Shown here in pieces: positions 14,724 through 22,813 of a stretch of 25,338 bases of DNA. Each line of letters opens with the position of its first letter. Position 1 is the first letter of the stretch. The stretch is taken from contig CAYPOV010000019.1 in NCBI GenBank assembly GCA_964412385.1, positions 1-25,338 of the forward strand, in the 5' to 3' direction. Origin of the DNA: JBGSYN01 sp964412385. Its GTDB lineage: Bacteria > Pseudomonadota > Alphaproteobacteria > Geminicoccales > Geminicoccaceae. A model generated the notes under the pieces. The model ran no database searches. It had not been told where the DNA came from and worked only from the letters and a program-made list of their open reading frames with translations. The position numbers and the translations under genes are program-made.

Positions 14724-15593
14724 TCAGCGGGCTCCTCCGCGTGCCAGGATGCGCCGGGCTTTTTCGATCAGGGGTGCGTCGATCATCTTGTCTTCAAAGA
14801 CAAAGGCGCCGCGGCCTTGGCGTTCATGCTCGCCATAGGCGTCGAGGACGGCTTCGGCCCAGCGCTGCTCCACCTCGCGCACGCCGAAGACTTCGTTGAG
14901 GATGGAGACCTGCTGGGGATGGATACAGAACGCTCCTTCAAATCCCATGGCGCGGCCGCGCTCGAGCCATCCCCGATAAGCTACGAGATCGGTGTGATTA
15001 GCCATCGATCCCGGGTAGCCGAGCGGGGTGACGCCGGCACTGCGTGCAGCCACCAGGACCGTCATCGCCGCATGGGCGAGAATATCAGGCTCAACGGCAC
15101 AGCCGAGTGATACGGAAAGATCCTCCGGGCCGAGAACGAGGGCCCTCACTCTTGCAGTGGCACCGGCTATCACCGCCGCATGGGTCAAGCCCAGCGCTGT
15201 TTCGATCATGGCGATGATTTGGATCTGTCCATTCGGCAGGCCGCGTTCGCTCTCGAGCGCCGCGATCAGGCCGTCGAGTTCTTTAAGGATCTCGGGACCT
15301 TCGACTTTGGGAAGCACCAGCGCTCGTACATGAGGCAGCACGGCAGCCTCGATGTCAGGCACCAAGAGGCGCAAGGGTCGGTTGACGCGTACCACAAGCG
15401 CTGCGTCGGCCTCTTCAAGTGTCTTGACGGCCTGCGACAGGCCCTCGCGCGCGCCGGCCTTGGCTACCGGAGGAATACTGTCCTCCAGATCAAGGATCAA
15501 GGCATCAGCATTGCGCCGCGCCGCGCTCTCAATGAAGCGCTGGTTGTTGGCAGGCACGAACATCAAGGAGCGCCATGGCGGCAAGCTGCTCAT
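14724..15593 (-). CDS. CoA-ester lyase / HpcH-HpaI family aldolase (CitE-like)
   Basis: The 289-residue TIM-barrel enzyme belongs to the CitE/malyl-CoA lyase branch: WRSLMFVPANNQRFIESAAR at the N-terminus, DALILDLEDSIPPVAK, VVRVNRP with Arg69, LVLPKVEGPEIL, IIAMIETALGLTHA with Glu131, VLGPEDLSVSLG with Glu157-Asp158 as Mg2+ ligands, and GFEGAFCIHPQQVSILNEVF. Such enzymes cleave 3-hydroxyacyl-CoA esters (malyl-, citramalyl-CoA and similar) to acetyl-CoA or another acyl-CoA plus an oxoacid. The start overlaps the CaiB stop by 4 bases, so it probably acts on the CoA ester made by that transferase. The true substrate is not known. Confidence 0.88.
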   Translation of the reverse strand: MSSLPPWRSLMFVPANNQRFIESAARRNADALILDLEDSIPPVAKAGAREGLSQAVKTLEEADAALVVRVNRPLRLLVPDIEAAVLPHVRALVLPKVEGPEILKELDGLIAALESERGLPNGQIQIIAMIETALGLTHAAVIAGATARVRALVLGPEDLSVSLGCAVEPDILAHAAMTVLVAARSAGVTPLGYPGSMANHTDLVAYRGWLERGRAMGFEGAFCIHPQQVSILNEVFGVREVEQRWAEAVLDAYGEHERQGRGAFVFEDKMIDAPLIEKARRILARGGAR

Positions 15594-16849
15594 GGGGCCT
15601 CATCTGCGCGCTGGGCGCGAATGGCTGCGATCTCATTCATGATCGCCTCGGTGTCCTCGCCGAGCGATGGTGCCTCGCGCCGGATTGTGCCGGGCGTGCG
15701 GCTGAGGCGCGGTACCGGCACGCTATGGGGTGCTGAGCCGAGATCGCGATCGGGACACTCCGAGAGAATGCCCCGGCTTTGGACATATTCGTGGGTCATC
15801 AAGTCGGCCACGGTTGCAATGGGTGCCGCCGTGACACCCTCCCTGTCGAAGAGAGCCATGAGCTCGGCCAGGCTGTGCTTGCTGATGAAGCCGCCAATGA
15901 CACCGTCCAACGCGTCGCGATTGGCGACCCGGTCACTGTTCGTCCTGAATCTCGGATCGGTGATCAGATCGGACCTTTTGATCGCTCGCGTGATTCGCTC
16001 GAAGGCCGCCTGCATCGATCCGGAAAGGGCGAGAAAACGGCCGTCTGCAGTTTCGTACACATTGCGTGGTGCCGTGTGCGAGGACTGGTTACCGGAGCGT
16101 TCGCTGACCTGACCCGTGACACGATGTTTGAGGGCCTCTGCGGCCACGAAAGAGAACATGCTCTCAAAGAGCGAGAGATCGATCACCTGGCCTGGTTGGC
16201 CTTTCTGCTCGATGGCACGGAGTGCAGCCATCACACCGAACGCACCATAGAGGCCGGCGATCATGTCCGCTGTTGCCAGCGGCGGCAGTGCGGGCGGCTT
16301 ATCGGGAAAACCATTGAGATGCGCGTAGCCGGACATTGCCTCGACCAAGGTACCGAATCCCGGCCGCTCGCGGTAGCGACCGGTCTGCCCCCAACCGGTT
16401 ACTCTCACGATGATGAGCTTAGGGTTGAGTTCGAGAAGGCGATCGGGGCCAAGCCCCATCGCCTCGAGCTTTCCCGGCACGAAATTCTCGATCAATATCT
16501 GGGCACTGGAAACCAAGGTACGAAGATTGGCCAGGGCCTCCTCATTTTTGAGATCGAGTGCGAGACTTCGCTTGTTGCGGGCATAGACCTTCCAGTAAAT
16601 CTCGACGCCTTGCTCTTGCCACTGCCGCAAATCGTCACCGGAGCCAGGCCGTTCGATCTTGATCACGTCTGCACCGAAATCTGCCAATAGGAATGACAGC
16701 ATGTTGCCAGCAACCAGCCGCGAAAGATCGAGCACCCGCACTCCATCGAGGGGATGTGTCTCAGCCTGTGGTGTCGCCGAGGTTTTGATGCCTGTCCCCC
16801 TGCTCCGCAATGGTCCGACCCGGCTCCATCGTACCGTTTGGAAACCCAT
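15590..16849 (-). CDS. CaiB/BaiF family (class III) acyl-CoA transferase
   Basis: Class III CoA transferases move CoA between carboxylic acids, here probably from succinyl-CoA or the like to a hydroxy acid. The 419-residue form shows HPLDGVRVLDLSRLVAGNM, LLADFGADVIKIERPGSGDD, YARNKRSLALDLKN, the catalytic Asp near residue 195 in LATADMIAGLYG, ALRAIEQKGQPGQVIDLSLF, and a normal C-terminal domain to EAIMNEIAAI. The ATG at 16849 is preferred; the frame also has an ATG at 16924, only 8 bases from the divergent gene. Neither has a clear Shine-Dalgarno, and a TTGACT element at 16903-16908 (minus strand) could be the -35 for the shorter form. Its stop overlaps the CitE-like start by 4 bases. Confidence 0.88.
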   Translation of the reverse strand: MGFQTVRWSRVGPLRSRGTGIKTSATPQAETHPLDGVRVLDLSRLVAGNMLSFLLADFGADVIKIERPGSGDDLRQWQEQGVEIYWKVYARNKRSLALDLKNEEALANLRTLVSSAQILIENFVPGKLEAMGLGPDRLLELNPKLIIVRVTGWGQTGRYRERPGFGTLVEAMSGYAHLNGFPDKPPALPPLATADMIAGLYGAFGVMAALRAIEQKGQPGQVIDLSLFESMFSFVAAEALKHRVTGQVSERSGNQSSHTAPRNVYETADGRFLALSGSMQAAFERITRAIKRSDLITDPRFRTNSDRVANRDALDGVIGGFISKHSLAELMALFDREGVTAAPIATVADLMTHEYVQSRGILSECPDRDLGSAPHSVPVPRLSRTPGTIRREAPSLGEDTEAIMNEIAAIRAQRADEAP

Positions 16850-16932
16850 CTTGTCGTCTGTCGTTACGCCGACTACGCTAGCGAAGCGGAGCGTCAGTCT
16901 GAAGTCAAGCGGGACGCTAATCATAACGGGGG

Positions 16933-18726
16933 ATGGGCATGGTCAAGAACGCATCAGGTGAAGTCAAAGTCTGGGAGAAATTGGAGATCGCCCTTCGGGC
17001 ATCGGGTGATTACCGAAACCCCTACACTGAAGTTGAAGTTTGGGTTGATCTCGAGGGACCTGGCTTCAACGAGCGGGTCTTTGGTTTTTGGAATGGCGGT
17101 TCTGAATTCATTGTGCGCGTTACCGCAATCCGCCCTGGAGAATGGCGCTGGCGGAGCGGAAGCCATCCGAGCGACGCAGGGCTGAGCGGCCAATCCGGAA
17201 CTTTCACAGCCGAGCCTTGGTCGGCATCAGAGCTTGAGGCCAACCCGAACCGTCGAGGCATGATTGGCATCTCCGCGGATGGTCGGGGTCTCGAATATGC
17301 CGATGGAACACCGTATTTCTTGCTTGGCGACACTTGGTGGTCGGTTCCAACATATCGCTTTGCGCTGCGCGAGGATGACGACACACCAAGGCAGTTGGGA
17401 CCCGAAGCCGCACTCAACGACTATGTGCACCTGCGCAAGCGTCAGGGCTTCAACTGCATCGGCATTCTCGCCGCCCTTCCCAATTGGGCCAATGACGGCC
17501 ATCCCCCTCGCCTTCAGACGCAGGACGGCACCTGGCTTCGCGCCGCTTGGGCAATCCCTGACAAGTCCAGCGCTAAGGACATGCATAATGAGGGCGGCCG
17601 GCCCTTCGCCTTTCCAGGCAAGGCACCTGACTTCGAAGACGTTGTGCCCGACTATGAGCGGATCAATCCCGACTATTTCAAGATTCTCGACAAGAAAATC
17701 GATTATTTGAACGAGCATGGTATGGTGCCGTTTCTTGAGGTGGCAAGGCGCGATAGCGGTCAAGCTTGGCAGCGCTATTACGATTGGCCGCTTTCCTACG
17801 CTCGCTACGTTCAATACATCTTCGCGCGTTATCAGGCGAACATCACGATCTTGAGCCCGATCCACTACGACTCACCCGAGCAGACAATACCGGGCAAAGC
17901 CTATAACGAGCCGTGCAATATGGTGATCGACCGCTGGGGCAAGCCACCCTTCGGCACACTCTTGAGTGCCAATGCCAGCCCCACGACCCTGGTCAATTTT
18001 GGTAGCTCAGAGGAATGCCGTTGGCTCGACGTCCACCAGCTCGGCAACCGCCGCGAGCACTACGCATACTGGTGGCTCACCGAGTGTTTTCATGCCGAGC
18101 CGACGCGGCCCGCCTTCAACGGCGAGCCCTATTACTCTGGTCTCTCCAATCTCGGAGAGACCTACAAACTCAGCTCGCCCGGCAATACACCCGCAGACGA
18201 TCAAAAGGTCCGATCAAGCATGTATGGGAGCCTGCTATCTGGTGGATATGCCGGCTACATCTATGGCTGCGAGGGCATTTGGCAGGCGGCTATCGAACCG
18301 GGCGAGGCCGTCATGATGTGGGATGCATTTCAGTGGAGTTCGGCGACACAGATTCGGCATCTTGAGACGTTTGCCTTCGTCCGCGGCAGCAAATTTCGCA
18401 CGCTCGTGCCCATGGCAGATCTTCTCTGTCCCAACAAATCGGGACCGGATCTGGGCTATGAGGGCTGGTGCTACGCGGCGCGCACCGCCGATCAGTCGTG
18501 GTTTATGCTCTATCTTGAGCCCGGCAGTCCCAGGGAGATCTTGTTGCGCGGCGGCAAGCAGGGTGGCTTTTACCGCCCAACTCTTTTCGACCCGCGTGAG
18601 GGCTTGTGGCTCATGCCTAGCGAGCCCGTTGCTGTCGCCAACAGCAGCTTCATCACCTTGCCCGAGCGTCCCGATGACCGGGATTGGGGAATGATGCTCG
18701 AGCTTATCGATCCGCATTCACGTTAG
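16933..18726 (+). CDS. Apiosidase-like glycoside hydrolase (DUF5060 + DUF4038 domains)
   Basis: The 597-residue protein starts with a beta-sandwich domain of DUF5060 type (~1-95: VEVWVDLEGPGFNERVFGFW, IRPGEWRWRSGS). A (beta/alpha)8 catalytic domain of the DUF4038/apiosidase-like group follows (~105-430: DGTPYFLLGDTWWSVPTYRF, LRKRQGFNCIGILAALPNW, PFLEVARRDSGQAW, FNGEPYYSGLSN), then a C-terminal beta-domain (~500-597). GH140 apiosidases have this architecture, but the group is broad and the substrate is not fixed by sequence. No signal peptide is visible, so it should act in the cytoplasm on imported oligosaccharide or glycoside. ATGs at 16933 and 16939 are both possible; GGGGG lies just upstream. 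Its stop overlaps that of the convergent second RraA-like gene by 4 bases. Confidence 0.8.
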   Translation: MGMVKNASGEVKVWEKLEIALRASGDYRNPYTEVEVWVDLEGPGFNERVFGFWNGGSEFIVRVTAIRPGEWRWRSGSHPSDAGLSGQSGTFTAEPWSASELEANPNRRGMIGISADGRGLEYADGTPYFLLGDTWWSVPTYRFALREDDDTPRQLGPEAALNDYVHLRKRQGFNCIGILAALPNWANDGHPPRLQTQDGTWLRAAWAIPDKSSAKDMHNEGGRPFAFPGKAPDFEDVVPDYERINPDYFKILDKKIDYLNEHGMVPFLEVARRDSGQAWQRYYDWPLSYARYVQYIFARYQANITILSPIHYDSPEQTIPGKAYNEPCNMVIDRWGKPPFGTLLSANASPTTLVNFGSSEECRWLDVHQLGNRREHYAYWWLTECFHAEPTRPAFNGEPYYSGLSNLGETYKLSSPGNTPADDQKVRSSMYGSLLSGGYAGYIYGCEGIWQAAIEPGEAVMMWDAFQWSSATQIRHLETFAFVRGSKFRTLVPMADLLCPNKSGPDLGYEGWCYAARTADQSWFMLYLEPGSPREILLRGGKQGGFYRPTLFDPREGLWLMPSEPVAVANSSFITLPERPDDRDWGMMLELIDPHSR

Positions 18727-19466
18727 AGAAGATCTTTGAACCATTCCTTCGCCCCCTCCCAATCGACGGTGTCGTCATGAGGCTTGCCGAGCCGATCATA
18801 GAGCTCGCGACGCTTACGCTTGTCGTCGACGGCGATCCGGGCGGCGAACACCAGCACGTCTTCAGCGACGTCTTGAGGCACCACGATAGCGCCATCCCAG
18901 TCGCAGCCGACAATGTCGCCGGGACGAACCAGGACGCCGCCGCAGCCGACCGCGACATTGACATCTTCGAGTTCAACGCGGCCGGGAATGATCGGACGGC
19001 CGATACCGGCACAAGCGACCGGTGTGCGCTGCAGAATGACCTCATCGGTATCGCGGCAATTGCCTTCTGTGACGATGCCTTGTGCCCCCATCGCCTCCAT
19101 CTCCATGGAATTCATGGAACCCCAATAGCCGCATTCGGGGGCACCTCCGGTCGATGTGACGACGACGCAGCCCTGTTCGACCTGAGCTTTGAGGTCGGCC
19201 TTCCATGCACCCATCTCGCCCCAAATCGGATGTTGGCGAAGGGCATCTAAGGGATCGAGTTTCGGCGGCATCAGCATATTGGTGGGAATGACGCGCATAG
19301 TAACGGCAGGGCCCCAAAAGCTCATCCCCATCCAAAGCGGACGGATCTTCGGGTCCATGAGGGTGAGATCCTTGTAGCCGCAGGCATCGAGGCCGTCGGT
19401 TACGTCCGTGACCCTCAAATATCGACGGAAACGCTTGGCGATTTCGTAGGACGATTTCTGGCTCAT
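18723..19466 (-). CDS. RraA-like protein, probable class II aldolase (copy 2)
   Basis: This 247-residue member of the RraA/aldolase fold differs clearly from copy 1. Landmarks are YLRVTDVTDGLDACG near residue 16, GSMNSMEMEAMGAQGIVTEG followed by NCRDTDE with Arg138-Asp139 and Glu142, and VRPGDIVGCDWDGAIVVPQD near 180-199. Where most members have VIDG before the R-D element, this one has VTEG. A C-terminal helical tail ends WEGAKEWFKDLL. The ATG at 19466 is chosen because GGGGAGGAG stands just upstream; the longer open frame to 19535 has no such signal. It is transcribed divergently from the ABC transporter operon and convergently with the glycosidase. Confidence 0.83.
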   Translation of the reverse strand: MSQKSSYEIAKRFRRYLRVTDVTDGLDACGYKDLTLMDPKIRPLWMGMSFWGPAVTMRVIPTNMLMPPKLDPLDALRQHPIWGEMGAWKADLKAQVEQGCVVVTSTGGAPECGYWGSMNSMEMEAMGAQGIVTEGNCRDTDEVILQRTPVACAGIGRPIIPGRVELEDVNVAVGCGGVLVRPGDIVGCDWDGAIVVPQDVAEDVLVFAARIAVDDKRKRRELYDRLGKPHDDTVDWEGAKEWFKDLL

Positions 19467-19494
19467 TCCTTGACTCCTCCCCGTGTGAAGCTGG

Positions 19495-19532
19495 TTGACA
19501 CAAAAGCCCGTCTCGTAATTACTAGTACCGAG
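19495..19532 (+). promoter_or_regulatory. Candidate promoter and operator of the sugar ABC transporter operon
   Basis: A perfect TTGACA (19495-19500) is followed 17-19 bases later by ATTACT/TTACTA/TACTAG, a weak -10 region. Overlapping the -10 is an imperfect 21-base palindrome (19512-19532) with outer arms CTCG and CGAG and the inner palindrome TACTAGTA. The position in the divergent gap between the RraA-like gene and the substrate-binding protein gene fits a regulated promoter with an operator over the -10. No regulator gene is present in the window. Confidence 0.4.
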
Positions 19533-19588
19533 CAATCAGACTTGGCCAGACGAAAATCTGGTCGATAACCAACCATTCAGGGGGCGTG

Positions 19589-20914
19589 ATGAGCAATTCG
19601 ATGAAAAGCGGCAAGGGCCGCGCGTGGCTCGCGGCCGTCTCGGCGATCGGCTTAGTGCTGTGTGCCGCGGCCGCAGAGGCACCGGCCCAGGATCTCGAAG
19701 GCGAGATCCGTTTCTCGTGGTGGGGCGGGCAGTTACGCAACGAGAAAACCGATCAGATCCTGCAGCTTTTCGAGGCAGAGAATCCGGGCGTGACGGTGGT
19801 GCGTGAGAACTCGGACTGGCTTCCGCACTGGGACAAGCTCACGGTTCAATCGGCGGCGGGTAACCAGCCTTGCGCCATTCAGATGCAAACTCGCTGGCTC
19901 GCGACTTATGCCAAGCCCGACATTCTCAGGCCGCTAGATGATCTCTTGGAAGCCGGCGAACTGGATGTTCGAGGCATCGCTGAGCCCGTGCTCAACTCCA
20001 GCCGAGGCGATGACGGCCAACTTTACATGATTCCGTCGGGCGTCTTCTATTTTGCCACCATGTTCAATCGCACAATGATGGAAGAAGCGGGCGTCGAGGA
20101 ACCGGCACGCGACTGGACTTGGAGCGATTTCGCCCAATTCATTCGCGACGTCGCCCCAAATCTGCCTGATGGTGTGAATCCTACTCATAATATGGGGCGC
20201 GAGCCTGACAGCTTCGTCACTTGGGTGCAGTCACACGGCCATCCGATGTTCGAGAATGGCCAAGTCGCCTTTCCCGAAGAGGTAACGACCTCCTGGTTCG
20301 AGTTCTGGGAAGGCCTTCGGCAGGAGGGATTGACCGATTCGCCCGAGGAGGCGATTGCCGACAATGGCAGCCTGATCGAAGAATCCAACATCGCCAATGG
20401 CCGGACATTTATCACTAATCGTCCGCCTAACCGGTTGGATTCGCATCAGCGGGTGATGGATGCCGTACGTCCTGGCGAAACGCTTTCAATCCTACCCTAT
20501 CCGCGCGGCGATGACGGCACCAGTGGCATGGATCTTGGTGCCAATGGTATTGCTATTGGTGCCAACTGCCCTGATGAGCTGTTGCCGGTTGCAGTCGCCT
20601 GGGTCAACTTCTTCACCCAGGATCCTCAGGCCGCTGCAATTTACGAGTCCGACAATGGCGTGGTCGCAATCGACCGCTTTCAGACCGAGCAGGCCAATGG
20701 TCCCAACACCAGTCGTGGGCAACGCGAGCAGATCCTGATTTTCCAGGAAGTGGCGCCCGACGCCAAGCCCGTGAACTGGCCGGCGGGTGGTTACCAGGCA
20801 ATTACCGAGGCGCTCAATCAAGCCTATGACGCCGTGGCCTTCGAGACATTGTCTCCTAGCGAGGGGGCGGCTCAGTTCCACGAGCAGATGGACGATCTTC
20901 TCGCGACGAAATGA
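19589..20914 (+). CDS. Carbohydrate ABC transporter substrate-binding protein (family 1)
   Basis: This periplasmic solute receptor of the MalE/UgpB class has 441 residues. An N-terminal signal peptide (GRAWLAAVSAIGLVLCAAAA, cleavage probably near APAQ-D) is followed by the mature start GEIRFSWWGG, FEAENPGVTVVRENSDW, YMIPSGVFYFATMFNRTMME (the typical hinge segment of sugar binders) and a C-terminal region with NFFTQDPQAAAIYESDNGV. The ATG at 19589 follows GGGGG by 4 bases; a GTG at 19586 is the alternative. It is the first gene of a four-gene operon, with its stop overlapping the next start by 4 bases. The ligand is unknown; a glycoside or oligosaccharide matching the neighbouring glycosidase is the natural guess. 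Confidence 0.9.
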   Translation: MSNSMKSGKGRAWLAAVSAIGLVLCAAAAEAPAQDLEGEIRFSWWGGQLRNEKTDQILQLFEAENPGVTVVRENSDWLPHWDKLTVQSAAGNQPCAIQMQTRWLATYAKPDILRPLDDLLEAGELDVRGIAEPVLNSSRGDDGQLYMIPSGVFYFATMFNRTMMEEAGVEEPARDWTWSDFAQFIRDVAPNLPDGVNPTHNMGREPDSFVTWVQSHGHPMFENGQVAFPEEVTTSWFEFWEGLRQEGLTDSPEEAIADNGSLIEESNIANGRTFITNRPPNRLDSHQRVMDAVRPGETLSILPYPRGDDGTSGMDLGANGIAIGANCPDELLPVAVAWVNFFTQDPQAAAIYESDNGVVAIDRFQTEQANGPNTSRGQREQILIFQEVAPDAKPVNWPAGGYQAITEALNQAYDAVAFETLSPSEGAAQFHEQMDDLLATK

Positions 20915-21915
20915 GCAGTGATGTTCTAGAGGCCCATCCTGCTGCGTCATCAGCACCTTCCCTAGTGCCTGCGGGGACCGATAGGCCCCGCAGGCAGTCG
21001 CGTCCGATACCCAAGGGCAGGAACCGCTCGCCTATCGCCCGCTATGAGAACCGAGCGGCCTATCTCTTTCTCTTGCCCTGGTTCATCGGCCTATTCGGCG
21101 TTACCGTGATTCCGATTGTCGCCTCCCTGGTGCTCTCCTTCACCGACTACGACATCCTCACGGCACCCGCATGGGTGGGCTTTGATAATTATGAAAAGCT
21201 TCTTGCGGGCGACCGGCGCTACATGAATGCCGTTCACGTGACTATCCGGTATGTCGGCTTGTCGGTGCCGCTAATCCTGATCTTCTCACTAACGATTGCG
21301 GTAGCACTCAATCGCGGTTTGGCGGGCCTTGCGATCTATCGCTCCCTTTTCTACGTGCCATCGCTCATCGGGGCGAGCGTCGGCATCGGGATCCTCTGGC
21401 GCGAGGTGTTCGGCGAACGGGGAATCTTCAATCACTTCATCGCGCTATTCGGCTATGAGGGCCGTGGCTGGATTACCCATCCCTTCTACGCCCTCGATGT
21501 CGTCATCGCGCTGAATGTCTGGACCTTTGGGGCCTCAATGGTGATTTTCCTGGCTGCACTTCGGCAGATACCCGATTCCTATTACGAAGCGGCAGCGATC
21601 GATGGTGCCAACGCCTGGAAGCGTTTTCGACGGATCACCTTGCCCCTGCTCACACCGGTGATCTTCTTCAACATGGTGCTGCTAACGATCGGCTCATTCC
21701 AGTCCTTCACGCAGGCCTTTGTGGTCTCGCGCGGCACCGGCGGTCCGATTGATTCGACCTTGCTCTACACGCTCTATCTCTACCAGCGCGCGTTCGTGCA
21801 TCTCGATATGGGCTATGCCTCGGCGATGGCCTGGGTCTTGTTGCTCGCTATCGCCTTGATGACCGCCTTCATTTTCTGGACCTCGCGCTATTGGGTCTTC
21901 TATGGCGACCGCTAA
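20911..21915 (+). CDS. Carbohydrate ABC transporter permease, MalF/UgpA type
   Basis: This inner-membrane subunit has 334 residues. A ~45-residue basic, Pro/Ser-rich cytoplasmic N-terminus is followed by about six transmembrane segments (AAYLFLLPWFIGLFGVTVIP, VPLILIFSLTIAVALN, SLFYVPSLIGASVGIGILW and others). The EAA loop that contacts the ATPase is YYEAAAIDGANAWKRFRRI followed by LPLLTP. It overlaps the substrate-binding protein stop by 4 bases and the second permease start by 14 bases, which is typical of tightly coupled sugar ABC operons. Confidence 0.92.
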   Translation: MSSDVLEAHPAASSAPSLVPAGTDRPRRQSRPIPKGRNRSPIARYENRAAYLFLLPWFIGLFGVTVIPIVASLVLSFTDYDILTAPAWVGFDNYEKLLAGDRRYMNAVHVTIRYVGLSVPLILIFSLTIAVALNRGLAGLAIYRSLFYVPSLIGASVGIGILWREVFGERGIFNHFIALFGYEGRGWITHPFYALDVVIALNVWTFGASMVIFLAALRQIPDSYYEAAAIDGANAWKRFRRITLPLLTPVIFFNMVLLTIGSFQSFTQAFVVSRGTGGPIDSTLLYTLYLYQRAFVHLDMGYASAMAWVLLLAIALMTAFIFWTSRYWVFYGDR

Positions 21916-22798
21916 GAGCTACGATCCGGAGCTCTTGCGGGTCAGTCGGCGGCGCCGCGCCAATGCCCGAAGGCTGCAGAAGTTCAGTCTGCACCTGGTG
22001 CTGATCATTCTGCTCATCATCATGCTCTATCCGGTGATTTGGATGGTGTTCTCGTCGCTTCGTCCCGAAGCGGAGATCTTTGGCGGTCTTGGGCTCATTC
22101 CCACGAACTGGACGCTCGAGAACTACATCAATGGCTGGAATCTCTTCGGCGACAAGACCTTTAGCCTCTTCTTCATCAATTCTTTCATTATTTGCGCGCT
22201 CGCCATTGTCGGCAATCTCGTTTCCTGCTCGATGGCGGGATACGCCTTTGCGAGGCTCAACTTTCGCTTCAAGTGGTTCTGGTTTGCCTTGATGCTAGGC
22301 TCGATCATGCTGCCGATCCATGCCCAGCTCATTCCGCAATACATCTTTTTCTTGAAGATTGGCTGGGTGAATACAATCCTGCCGCTGGTAGTACCCAAGC
22401 TGCTCGCCACGGATGCCTTCTTTGTCTTCTTGATGGTGCAGTTCATGCGCTCGCTACCAGTCGAACTCGAGCAGGCAGCCATGATCGATGGCGCAACCTA
22501 CTGGCAGCGCTACTGGCGCATTATTCTGCCCTTGACGATGCCGGCGCTTGTCACCACCGCCGTCTTCACGTTCATTTTCACCTACAACGACTTCTTCTCC
22601 CAACTCATCTATCTCACCGACATCGACCAGATGACGGTGCCGGTCGCCCTTCGCCTCTTTTTGGATCCAAGTGGCGGAACCTCGTCCTTCGGCGGTCTGT
22701 TCGCAATGGTTCTGGTCTCGATCGGCCCGGTGTTGGGTTTCTTTCTCGCGTCGCAACGCCTCTTGGTGCGCGGTATCGCGACACAGGGCTTCAAATAG
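21902..22798 (+). CDS. Carbohydrate ABC transporter permease, MalG/UgpE type
   Basis: This second membrane subunit has 298 residues with about six transmembrane segments (e.g. LVLIILLIIMLYPVIWMVFS, SFIICALAIVGNLVSCSMAG). The EAA motif is LEQAAMIDGATYWQRYWRI followed by ILPLTMPAL. The ending LVRGIATQGFK is characteristic of the MalG group. It overlaps the first permease by 14 bases and precedes the ATPase gene by 15 bases, so all four transporter genes form one transcription unit. Confidence 0.92.
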   Translation: MATAKSYDPELLRVSRRRRANARRLQKFSLHLVLIILLIIMLYPVIWMVFSSLRPEAEIFGGLGLIPTNWTLENYINGWNLFGDKTFSLFFINSFIICALAIVGNLVSCSMAGYAFARLNFRFKWFWFALMLGSIMLPIHAQLIPQYIFFLKIGWVNTILPLVVPKLLATDAFFVFLMVQFMRSLPVELEQAAMIDGATYWQRYWRIILPLTMPALVTTAVFTFIFTYNDFFSQLIYLTDIDQMTVPVALRLFLDPSGGTSSFGGLFAMVLVSIGPVLGFFLASQRLLVRGIATQGFK

Positions 22799-22813
22799 CC
22801 AAGGCGGTCATTC

